64,000 bases of DNA, taken from NCBI GenBank assembly GCA_021730635.1, contig JAJNNC010000004.1:124001-188000 (forward strand), in the 5' to 3' direction. This stretch comes from Catalimonadaceae bacterium JC749. Lineage in GTDB: Bacteria; Bacteroidota; Bacteroidia; Cytophagales; Cyclobacteriaceae. Position 1 is the first letter of the stretch. Each line of letters starts with the position of its first letter. A model generated the notes under the pieces. The model was not told the DNA's origin. It was given only the letters and a program-made list of their open reading frames with translations, and searched no databases. This document shows, piece after piece, positions 28,551 to 37,778 of the stretch. A program made the position numbers and the translations under genes.

Positions 28551-28683
28551 GGATAAGGATTATGTGGTTTCTGCTAAACTGTGTACAAGTTTAAGGACAA
28601 AGTATATTTTTGTCCATTTAATCATTCCGAAGCATCACTATTGTAATTTTTTCCCTTCTTTTCTTTTTTTTTACGACTTCTTA

Positions 28684-29379
28684 TCAGGTAAAAAAATACT
28701 GGGTATTCTTGGGTAAGACCAAGGAAAATACAGTATCGTTTCTGCAGAATGAAATGGCCTGGTATTGTTCAAAATTAGTAAATGTACTAACCGCAAACTC
28801 ATCATGAATATCCAGTGTTTCAATTTGATAGATTCCCATGGGTGCCATGAGTCCGGTAGTGAGTAACTTGGCAAGTGCTTCTTTAGCAGTCCATAAATAA
28901 ATGTAGGTTAATGCATCGCTTTGACTCAAGCAGATATTTTTTTCATGGGCGGTCAGCTGTGACTTAATCGCTTCTACCTTGAAAGATCTTATGGTCTCAG
29001 CATCCAAACCCATTGGATGTTCTCTTGGAAAAACAATACAAGCTGCTACATTTTCTGTATGTGAAATACTGACAGCGGGGGGGTCAAAAGTAGAAGCTGT
29101 CACTATGGGCTGATTGAAAACACCGGGGGTAATCAGAATCTCATGAAGAGCCGTTGTGTTTAAATGCTGACCAAGTACTTTTTTTGCTATATAACGGCCT
29201 GCTAAGTAATTATAACGTCTTTTATCATACTGGAGCTTTCGATAGTACGAGAGTTCTTGATCATGAAGATATATTTCTTCAAAGGTAAGGAAACGGAATT
29301 CAGTTGCGTTTAACACACCCAGATAAGCCTTTGCTCTCCAATTGTTTCTTTCTAATGAAATAGTATCCAATGTAACCAA
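28684..29379 (-). CDS. 4'-phosphopantetheinyl transferase, Sfp type
   Basis: 231 residues, the length of the Sfp/Gsp class. The two magnesium/CoA motifs are present: GLDAE (usual form GIDxE) and WTAKEALAK (usual W(S/T)xKEA). The YNYLAGRYIAKKVLG and AVSISHTENVAACI stretches also fit the family. It moves the phosphopantetheine arm from CoA to a serine on carrier proteins; the obvious target is Ser2111 of the polyketide synthase, whose gene lies 240 bp upstream on the same strand. The start is unsure: no ATG exists near the N-terminus, and the frame opens with TTG at 29379, with another TTG at 29370. The housekeeping AcpS for fatty acid synthesis is not in the window. Confidence 0.9.
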   Translation of the reverse strand: MVTLDTISLERNNWRAKAYLGVLNATEFRFLTFEEIYLHDQELSYYRKLQYDKRRYNYLAGRYIAKKVLGQHLNTTALHEILITPGVFNQPIVTASTFDPPAVSISHTENVAACIVFPREHPMGLDAETIRSFKVEAIKSQLTAHEKNICLSQSDALTYIYLWTAKEALAKLLTTGLMAPMGIYQIETLDIHDEFAVSTFTNFEQYQAISFCRNDTVFSLVLPKNTQYFFT

Positions 29380-29619
29380 GGGTGCTGCGCTTAAAGATAG
29401 TCTTAGAATAATTTATTTAATCCAGAAGGATAACCCGTATGAAGGCTATCCCTGGAACGTATACGGTTAATTATTCTATACTGATAATAAATAGGTTTCG
29501 TCTAACAGTGAACATACACAATGCTAGTCACCAACGTCCTGCAAGAAACAGAACAGATTAATAGGATGATATTTCATCTCAATACCACCGATAAAAGAAA
29601 AATTGATTTTTTTACTTCC

Positions 29620-32600
29620 TTAATCTTTTACATAGGAGAGATTTGTTTGTTCCACTGCTTCCTTGAGCCTTTGTAAAATGATTTCTTTGTTGCGACTCAG
29701 GAACCAATGGTCACCTTCTACAACTTCAAGTGTAAAGGTATCACTGGTTTGAGTCTTCCAAGCTCCTACTTCATCAATGGATACTACCTCATCTTTGTTG
29801 CCGGCAAAGGCAGTAATTGGAAAGTCAAATTTCTCATCTTCAGTGTACTGATAGCTCATAAGGAGCGGCATGTCATTGCGCATGACTGGTAAAATCTGCC
29901 GGAAGAAATCAACATCATCAATATAGTTGAGAATACCAATGATTTTCTCTTCAGAATTTGTACGAACAGCAGTCTTGGCAATAGCTTCAGATTTTTTCCA
30001 ATCCTGAGTGAGTTGAGGTGCAATGGTTCCTGATACAAAAAGCTTAAGCGCTTTGATACCATGATGTTTACGCAAGAAACGAATTAACTCAAACCCAATG
30101 ACACCCCCAAAGCTATGACCTATCACTACGAAAGGTTTATCCAAGTAAGGACGAATAATATTGGCCATATCAGGAATGAGTTGTTCCATATCCATGTAAG
30201 GCTCTTCTCCACTGCGGTTTTCACGTCCAGGCAACTGGAAGGCAATGACATCTGTGTTTTTTGGGGGGTTAAACAGGAAGTGGCTAAACATAGAAGCACC
30301 AGCCCCCACAGGGTGAATGCAGAAAATTCTTCTTTCTATTTCCTGATCATTGTTCTTGTTTCGTACCAACCAATCGTTAATCACTTCTGTCTCTTCTCCC
30401 GAACTGATTCCACTGGTGTCTTTCGTCTCTGCCGTTTTATTTGATTCAACACCATCTTGGGAAGTATCTACCAACATCGCTGCCAATTCGTCGATGCTTG
30501 GTCCCTTGGCAATCTTCATGAGTGGGAAATTGATTGAAAGTTTCTGCTGAATCCAGTTTCTCAATTGATTGAGCATTAATGAATCTAATCCTATTTGAGC
30601 AATAGAAACATCCGGATCAATCTTGTCTGGTGAGGTTCCCAGGATTTTTGCCAGCGCTTCCGTCAATTTAAGCTTTAAGATGCGCTTTTGTTGATCCGGA
30701 GAAGCATGTTGCATCTCATCTTCAAAGGATGATGATTCCGGTTTATTTGCAGCACTATCCTGATTTAAGAATTCAGCAAACCGTACGTCTTTTTCAAGAT
30801 GGGTAAAGAAATTGCGGAATCTTCCCCAGTCCAGATTCGCTACCATCCGCTGGGCGGGTTGCTGAAGTATCATACTTTCTATTTTCTCAGTAACCTGCTT
30901 TATGGAAAGAGGCAGCCAGCCTTGATTGGCCAATACATTAATAACCTGCCCTCCTTCCCGTGACATACCGGCATACTGACCCAAAACTCCCAAGTTGATT
31001 GAGGAAGCTTTTAACCCCTGAGATTGTCGGTAGAAAGCTAACTTATCCAGAAAATTATTGGCCGAAGAATATGCAGACTGTCCAGGCAATCCAAACATGG
31101 ATGAAATGGAAGAAAGCATGAGAAAGAAATCCAGTTTATCATGCTGGGTTGCCAGATGCAGGTTCCATCCGCCTAAAACTTTCGGTAGGAATACCTTCAT
31201 AAATCGAGCAAGATTGGTATTTTGTAACGTAGCATCGTCTAATACGGCCGCACCATGAATAATACCTTTCAAGGGTGGCATTGTAGTACGTATTTTATCG
31301 ATCTCCTGTTGTACATTTCTCTCATCCGTGATATCCACATTTACTAGGTGCACTTGTACTCCATTTGCCTTCAAGCGATCTACCGTCTGGAAGTCGCTTT
31401 TCAACTTGCCACCATTTCGACTCATCAGTACCAAATGCCGGGCTCCTTTTTTCGTTAGCCATTCGGCTAAAGATAATCCAAAACCGCTTGCTCCTCCTGT
31501 AATCAGATAGGTAGCATCTGGGGATAATCGTAAGGTGGTAGCCGACATTACTTTTATGGGCTGTTTGTCTAGGTTAACAACAGTTTTACCTATATAGCCA
31601 TATCCTTCATTGCTTAATTTCTGGAAGGCTTTCTCCAAATCTTGGATAGGATAAACTTTTGTGGGCAGACCATTCAACTTCCTTTGCTCAAACAACTGAG
31701 TGATTTCTTGTAACATACTCTTGCAAAGTGACGGCTTTTGTGTGGCAAATTGATCAATGCTGAGCGTATGGTAAGAAATATTACTTTTCAAGGTCATCCC
31801 TAACTTCTTATGCCTACTATGATGCAGGTCAATGTATTTCCCAAATGGAGCCAAACATCTAAAACCTTCTTCTTTGCTAAAGTCTGTATAGATGTTGAGT
31901 AATACATTGACCCCCTTGCCTTGCGTAACTTCGTCAATGTCTTCTGCGAATCGAGTGGAAGATGTATCAAGGATATGCTTAATACCTAATGAACGTAGGT
32001 AAGAACGTTCGTAGGTATGTTCTGAATTCAAATCTATGGAAGCTACTATGTTGGCATCCATCAATTGTGCTAGCTGTATCGCAGCTAATCCTATCGGACT
32101 GCTGGCTCCCTGAATATAAATCCATTCATCGCCCTCTAGCTGGGCAATTTTACGAAGGGCATAATAAGCCGAAAGGTAAGCTACTGGAATACCTGCTGCT
32201 TCCTCAAAGTTGAGTTCTATAGGTTTTAAGATCACTTGGGCTTCTTTAGCAAGAACGTATCCGCTTAAACTATTAGGGGTTAAAGCAAATACTTCATCAC
32301 CCGGCTTAAAACTCGTGACCTCAGAACCTATGGCTGTGATGATACCACTACATTCCCAACCTAAAAATGCGTTCTCCTCTGCTGTGGAAGCAGTACCTTC
32401 TATCATGATCATATCACGAAGGGTCAAACCAGTTGCTTTTACTTCAATGACCACCTCTTGTGCACCCGGTACAGGCACCTCATTTTTCCGGAAAATAAAA
32501 CGTCTGTGTTCTCCATGCCATTCAATTGAGGTGCTATAATGGGAGCCATAGGCAGGTAGCATTTGCGATGCCTTTTCCTGTGCAGATTCTTCTGTTACTT

Positions 32601-35600
32601 TTGTCAGCTTACGAACCAATCGGTCTTTACCTCTCAAGGCCATTTCGGGATAGTGAGCAGGTGTTTCACTCACCAGATTGCTGTATAGCCAGTCTAGTTC
32701 CTCTTCCATCACTTCGGTACTCAGATCGATCAGACGGGTAGCAATGAAAGGATACTCATTCATCATCACTCTAGAAGTACCATATACAGAAGCCTGACTT
32801 AGATTCACGATGGGGTGCATCTGAACCGACTCTACGCCCTGTGTTACTATCTGCACCATGGGCTCTAGCTCTTGACCTACGATTGAACGATAGGTGTTGA
32901 GTATGGCATTCGCCAACTCCTCTTGCTGATTCTGGAGAGCTTGCGCTGTCATATTCTGATCAGTATGAGCATCAAGCGCCCAGAGATACAAGATCCGATC
33001 GACCACTAACCCTTGGTCATTCAGTCTTTGAAATACCTGTTGTATGTCTGACTCCTTGTTTGAGTCTACCGAAAACTGACGCTCATTTACCTCCTCAAAG
33101 CCTTTTCCCTGATAGATGACAACTGGAAGTAAATGATCCTTTTGGAAACGACTTAATACTTCTTTAGCAATTCCTCCCTGATCGGCAAAAAGCAAAATTT
33201 TATTGCCGATTTCTTTGTTCAGGGGAAGAGCCTGTATAGATTTAGAATCTTCTTCCTGCTTTTGCCATTGAAATTCATACATTCCATGAAAAAGGGCATC
33301 TTTATCTTCTCCTCTAGAGCCTTCGATGTACTTGCATTCCAGACCCTGAATTTCTGTGGATAAAGTACCATCTTCATTAAAAATCCAATAGTCTGCAATC
33401 AGATGATTTTCATGGACGTCATTGATTTGAATATAGCAAAACAGGTTAGAGGATGGCTGTTGATGTATTTTGAACTTTTTGATAAAAGTTGGTAGATATA
33501 TACCACTTTTTTCAGCTTCGTTGGTCCACTTTCCTGCATATTCGATCGCATGCAAACATGCATCTGATAGGGTAGGGTGAAAATTGAATCTTTCTATCCC
33601 ATAAGTGCATCGTTTGCTAAGAGAAATCTGAGCGAGTATGCTTTGAGATTCCTTATCCACCCACAGTTTCTTGATCCTACGGAAAGCTTCCCCGTATTGC
33701 AACCCACTCTCTTTGAGTTCCAGATAATAGTCAGCCACCGAGACAGGTGATTGAAATTTCTGTTGAATCTCCGATAACATTTTGGGGCGAGAAACGAATG
33801 CATCATTCTGGCAAACCATAGTACCCGAAGAATGCTTGGTCCAGGTTTGATGCTCTTCCTGAGACTGTGTGCATAAATAGTACTTATCTTCTTCAGCAGA
33901 TATCTCAAGACGAGTCAGCGGCGTTTCTCCTTCTTCTGGCAGGAAAAGAGGGCTTTCAAAGCGAACATTTTCCAAATGACTGAAATTCTCCGGAAATGAA
34001 GCTTTGCCAGCAGCATAGGCAACCTCTAAATGACCTGTCCCAGGAAAGATAGTAGATCCATCTACTTTATGATCTTCAATATAATTATGCTTTGCTGGGT
34101 TGATATCTACATCCCATATGATATTTTTAGCATGGATGGCTGACTTCTTCCACTGTGATAAGTAAGGATGTATCTGAGTGCCTAATCTTTTTTGAGCATT
34201 TTCCTTGCTTTCAAACCAGCAGTATTCTTTCTGCCAGGCATAAGTGGGCAGTTGTACATATTGAGCACTGTCATCAAAAATGTTATTCCAATGAATTGAA
34301 TATCCAATAGTGTGCAGCTTCCCTAAAGAGGACATCATTGTTATCTCTTCGTCTTCATTTCTTCTAAGGGACGGAATTACCTGGGCTTTCTCCTTTTTAT
34401 TTTTGCTCAACAACGCAAGAGTTCCTTCGGTGAGTACTGGGTGCGGGGCAATTTCTATAAAGGTTTCGAACCCATCGTCGATCATTTTCTGAACGGCATC
34501 TGTAAAATAAACGGGTTCTCTCACATTGCGATACCAGTATTCACTTGTCAGGTGTTCACCATTCTCCAGCATACCTGTTACGGTAGAATAAAGTGGGAGT
34601 GAGGCTTTGTGCGGTCGCAGGTCTTTTAGAGAAGTAATGAGTTCTTCTTTCAAAGGAACCATGTGATGACTATGAAATGGTACGTTGACCCGTAAAAAGC
34701 GGTTGAAAACATCCTGCTCTTCTAACAATTTAGCAATCAGTTCCAGAGGTTCAGCATCCCCTGACAATGTCAGCATTTCCGGCCCATTGATGGCAGCGAT
34801 AGACACCCTATCCTCATATCCTTTGATCGCCATTTTGGCATCAGATAAGGATAAGGCTACCGCAAGCATTTTACCCTTATCAGTTGCTTTATTCTGACCA
34901 CGACTTCTATGGTAGATCACTTCAACTGCTTGTTCAAGGGTCAGAGCCCCTGCGGTATAGGCTGCTGCAACTTCTCCGATTGAGTGACCCACACAACCGT
35001 CCGGCACAATACCCCATGATCTCCAAAGTTCAGTAAGGGCTATCTGAATTGCCATAATGGATGGTTGCGCAATTCTTGTATCACTGATACGAGAGGTTTT
35101 CTCATCCTTACTCATTTCGTTCAACAGTGACCAATCGGCTATCTGAGAGAATATTTTTTCAATCTGCAGAATAGTGTCACGGAACAATGGAGACGCTTTG
35201 ATCAACTGTTGTCCCATGGCATACCACTGGGGTCCTTGCCCAGAGTAGATAAAGCCTATTTTTGGGTTTTTTTGCCAAACTTGTTTGTCAAGATGCATTC
35301 CGGGGCGGGTTTCGCCTTTGAGAAAAGCACTCAAATGTTCAGCTAGCACCTCATTAGAGCGTGCTGTGATTGTCAGTCTGTGTTTATGGTGTGTCCTACG
35401 AGTAGCGGCAGAGAAGCTTATATTTTCAATACTTTCTTTGGTTTTCCCTAAGTAGTTTACAAAATCCTCAGCACTGGCTTTTAATCCCTCTACACTCTTT
35501 GAGGAAATGGTAAACAGATGCGCTTGCTCCTTGGAGGAAGGCAATGAGCGATTGACCTGGTATTCTTGCAATACAATATGAGCATTGGTACCACCCGCAC

Positions 35601-36912
35601 CAAACGAGTTAACTCCACCAATCAGTGGAGCTCCAGTTTTTACTAAAAATTCAAGTTTGGTCGGTACTTTTAATTTATACTCATCAAAGAGAATCTTTGG
35701 GTTAGGATTCTCAAAATGTAAGTTTTGTGGAACTTTTCTATTCCTTAATACCAAAGATAATTTGATTAATCCTGCTACACCGGCTGCAGCTTCCAAATGA
35801 CCGATATTACTTTTTACCGATCCTATCCAGAATTTTTCATGCTCACTTCTGTTTTTGCCAATAACTTCCCCAAAAGCTTTCGTTTCGATTGGATCTCCCA
35901 CTGGTGTACCTGTGCCATGTGCTTCAATGTAATCTACCTGGCTAGGATCAATACTAGCATTCCGATAGGCAGTTTTCAGCATTTCTATTTGTGAATCTAC
36001 GCTGGGTACGGTAAATCCATCTTCTGTAAAACCGTCCTGATTGACCGCTGAACCCAGAATGACAGCGTAAATATGATCACCATCGGCTTCAGCTTTGGAA
36101 AGTGGTTTCAATAAAACCATTCCACAACCCTCGCTACGAACATATCCATTGGCCCGGCTATCGAATGATTTACAATATCCGTCAGGGGATAAGAAATTAC
36201 CTTTCGACATCATGATGGATGATTCCGGACGCAAGATAAGGTTTACACCACCCGCTAATCCTAATTCACTCTCTCCTGACCATATGCTTTGACATGCCAG
36301 ATGTACACCTACCAGGGAAGAGGAGCAAGCCGTATCAATGGTTACACTAGGTCCTTTCAGATTAAAAAAATAAGATAACCGGTTGGCTGCGGATGTTCGG
36401 GAAGAACCCATGGCAACATGGGGGCTTGTTTGATCACGTTGTAAACTAGAAGTCTGGATATCCCAGTAATCATTCATGAACATTCCCGTATATACAGCTG
36501 TCTTGGTATTGGAAAAATCTTCCAGCCTGATACCAGCGTCTTCCAATGCTTCAAGAGTAACTTCCAATAAAATCCTTTGTTGAGGATCAATACGGTTGGC
36601 TTCTGCGGGGTAATAACCAAAAAAACTGGTATCAAAGTCCGCGATGTTTTTCAAGAAACCTCCCTTGCTGTTCTTTATTTTTCCAGCTTTGAGAGGATCC
36701 GGATCATAAAATTCATCTAATGACCAACGATCGGCAGGTACATCAGTAATCGCGTTTCCACCTTTTTCCAGAAATTTCCAATACGCTTCGGGACTAGTAA
36801 TCTGATCAAAATCAGATCCACCAGGAAATCGGCAACCTATTCCGATAATTGCAATAGGTTCCTGACGAGAGGTATTGGTATGATCGGTTACCTTGTTTAT
36901 TTGCTCACTCAT
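29620..36912 (-). CDS. single-module, fully reducing type I polyketide synthase
   Basis: 2430 residues. Domain order with key residues: ketosynthase (about 17-440; Cys196 in DTACSSS, His332 in EAHGTGTP, His372 in NIGHLEAAAG); acyltransferase (about 553-870; Ser644 in GHSIGE, and PFHS with His747, which fits malonyl-CoA); dehydratase (about 935-1200; His948 in HKVDGSTIFP, Asp1117 in HPTLSDA); pseudo-ketoreductase region (about 1215-1460); enoylreductase (about 1480-1790); ketoreductase (about 1797-2060; TGGASGFG from 1805, LDD at 1891-1893 of the B type, Tyr1948); carrier protein (Ser2111 in GLDSLM); thioesterase (about 2180-2425; Ser2267 in GHSFGG, His2402). No methyltransferase, loading module or docking helix is seen. 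The set predicts an iterative enzyme that fully reduces each unit and releases an alkyl acid. The enoylreductase NADPH loop is unusual (GASSPIG). Confidence 0.93.
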   Translation of the reverse strand: MSEQINKVTDHTNTSRQEPIAIIGIGCRFPGGSDFDQITSPEAYWKFLEKGGNAITDVPADRWSLDEFYDPDPLKAGKIKNSKGGFLKNIADFDTSFFGYYPAEANRIDPQQRILLEVTLEALEDAGIRLEDFSNTKTAVYTGMFMNDYWDIQTSSLQRDQTSPHVAMGSSRTSAANRLSYFFNLKGPSVTIDTACSSSLVGVHLACQSIWSGESELGLAGGVNLILRPESSIMMSKGNFLSPDGYCKSFDSRANGYVRSEGCGMVLLKPLSKAEADGDHIYAVILGSAVNQDGFTEDGFTVPSVDSQIEMLKTAYRNASIDPSQVDYIEAHGTGTPVGDPIETKAFGEVIGKNRSEHEKFWIGSVKSNIGHLEAAAGVAGLIKLSLVLRNRKVPQNLHFENPNPKILFDEYKLKVPTKLEFLVKTGAPLIGGVNSFGAGGTNAHIVLQEYQVNRSLPSSKEQAHLFTISSKSVEGLKASAEDFVNYLGKTKESIENISFSAATRRTHHKHRLTITARSNEVLAEHLSAFLKGETRPGMHLDKQVWQKNPKIGFIYSGQGPQWYAMGQQLIKASPLFRDTILQIEKIFSQIADWSLLNEMSKDEKTSRISDTRIAQPSIMAIQIALTELWRSWGIVPDGCVGHSIGEVAAAYTAGALTLEQAVEVIYHRSRGQNKATDKGKMLAVALSLSDAKMAIKGYEDRVSIAAINGPEMLTLSGDAEPLELIAKLLEEQDVFNRFLRVNVPFHSHHMVPLKEELITSLKDLRPHKASLPLYSTVTGMLENGEHLTSEYWYRNVREPVYFTDAVQKMIDDGFETFIEIAPHPVLTEGTLALLSKNKKEKAQVIPSLRRNEDEEITMMSSLGKLHTIGYSIHWNNIFDDSAQYVQLPTYAWQKEYCWFESKENAQKRLGTQIHPYLSQWKKSAIHAKNIIWDVDINPAKHNYIEDHKVDGSTIFPGTGHLEVAYAAGKASFPENFSHLENVRFESPLFLPEEGETPLTRLEISAEEDKYYLCTQSQEEHQTWTKHSSGTMVCQNDAFVSRPKMLSEIQQKFQSPVSVADYYLELKESGLQYGEAFRRIKKLWVDKESQSILAQISLSKRCTYGIERFNFHPTLSDACLHAIEYAGKWTNEAEKSGIYLPTFIKKFKIHQQPSSNLFCYIQINDVHENHLIADYWIFNEDGTLSTEIQGLECKYIEGSRGEDKDALFHGMYEFQWQKQEEDSKSIQALPLNKEIGNKILLFADQGGIAKEVLSRFQKDHLLPVVIYQGKGFEEVNERQFSVDSNKESDIQQVFQRLNDQGLVVDRILYLWALDAHTDQNMTAQALQNQQEELANAILNTYRSIVGQELEPMVQIVTQGVESVQMHPIVNLSQASVYGTSRVMMNEYPFIATRLIDLSTEVMEEELDWLYSNLVSETPAHYPEMALRGKDRLVRKLTKVTEESAQEKASQMLPAYGSHYSTSIEWHGEHRRFIFRKNEVPVPGAQEVVIEVKATGLTLRDMIMIEGTASTAEENAFLGWECSGIITAIGSEVTSFKPGDEVFALTPNSLSGYVLAKEAQVILKPIELNFEEAAGIPVAYLSAYYALRKIAQLEGDEWIYIQGASSPIGLAAIQLAQLMDANIVASIDLNSEHTYERSYLRSLGIKHILDTSSTRFAEDIDEVTQGKGVNVLLNIYTDFSKEEGFRCLAPFGKYIDLHHSRHKKLGMTLKSNISYHTLSIDQFATQKPSLCKSMLQEITQLFEQRKLNGLPTKVYPIQDLEKAFQKLSNEGYGYIGKTVVNLDKQPIKVMSATTLRLSPDATYLITGGASGFGLSLAEWLTKKGARHLVLMSRNGGKLKSDFQTVDRLKANGVQVHLVNVDITDERNVQQEIDKIRTTMPPLKGIIHGAAVLDDATLQNTNLARFMKVFLPKVLGGWNLHLATQHDKLDFFLMLSSISSMFGLPGQSAYSSANNFLDKLAFYRQSQGLKASSINLGVLGQYAGMSREGGQVINVLANQGWLPLSIKQVTEKIESMILQQPAQRMVANLDWGRFRNFFTHLEKDVRFAEFLNQDSAANKPESSSFEDEMQHASPDQQKRILKLKLTEALAKILGTSPDKIDPDVSIAQIGLDSLMLNQLRNWIQQKLSINFPLMKIAKGPSIDELAAMLVDTSQDGVESNKTAETKDTSGISSGEETEVINDWLVRNKNNDQEIERRIFCIHPVGAGASMFSHFLFNPPKNTDVIAFQLPGRENRSGEEPYMDMEQLIPDMANIIRPYLDKPFVVIGHSFGGVIGFELIRFLRKHHGIKALKLFVSGTIAPQLTQDWKKSEAIAKTAVRTNSEEKIIGILNYIDDVDFFRQILPVMRNDMPLLMSYQYTEDEKFDFPITAFAGNKDEVVSIDEVGAWKTQTSDTFTLEVVEGDHWFLSRNKEIILQRLKEAVEQTNLSYVKD

Positions 36913-37778
36913 TGGTAAAAAAGTTATCAGTGTTCATTTTACACCTTCTATCAATCGAGGTCAATGATACTGCTTAATGATCCTCTAAGATTATTTTAAA
37001 TTAATTCCTAAACTTATAGTATAATGAAATGAGAAATGAATGAAGAATGAATTGCAAATTACCTAAGTAATGATCAGATGATATAGCATAACCTAGCTGG
37101 TATAAGCTTGCAGTAAACGCATTAAAAGGAGCGATGCTGTTTGGATAAGATAATTAAAATACCCATGAAAATATCAATAAATAGCAGTTTTTTGCCCATA
37201 GTGACAAAAAATGAATCCTTTCACCACTATCACTCAAAAGAAAAAAATAAAAAGCCTGAGGAGAAATTATTGGTACTTTTGGTATTTATTATATAAATAA
37301 AAATGAATAAGCTAGATATCATTTTACAAATTTTAGGGTAAAATGTATGAAAAACATACGTGCTTAGTTGATTGTTAACGTCCAAAAAATAAGTAAAAAA
37401 GCCTATAGATGTCTGTTCCCAATAGCAAATTTTTAGGCGAAAGCGATAAGAAATTGTATCGTTATAACTTAATATTAACACAATAGAGGAAAGATCCAGC
37501 CAACTGTGTCTGAAGTCAGCCTATTCGTAATGGCCTCTCCTTGTTTAATAACATTAGTTGCTTTGAAGATTTTGTATATACCTATGCATTCACTGACCGG
37601 TCAATGGGCAGAAGCGGTGTCTGATTGGATCATTGATTGGGCAGAAAAGGATAAAACTAAACCAGCTCACATGCATTTCAATCGGCGAAATCCCTATTTT
37701 TGCAATGGCTGAAGAAGGTGGAGATAAGTTCTTCTGATCCATAATTTTACGCTTGTTATCACACATTATTTGGAAACT
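36913..37778. other. long AT-rich region between the PKS and the dehydrogenase gene
   Basis: 866 bases between divergent genes, clearly richer in A and T than the flanks. Open frames here are short and unconvincing. A hairpin-like dyad ATGTATG-AAAAA-CATACGT lies at 37343-37361. The region must hold the promoters of the polyketide synthase and of the dehydrogenase, but I see no full consensus promoter for either. Confidence 0.5.

Noticed and set aside
28504-28716. Small plus-strand gene upstream of the GAF gene
   Set aside because: Overlaps the starts and ends of two real minus-strand genes and has no recognisable features.
37343-37361. Regulatory hairpin for the PKS gene
   Set aside because: Short AT-rich dyad with one mismatch about 430 bases from the PKS start; such dyads are expected by chance in AT-rich DNA.
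37506-37712. Possible 68-residue protein upstream of the dehydrogenase
   Set aside because: Lies in the AT-rich control region, shows no domain pattern, and other short frames in the same place are equally good.
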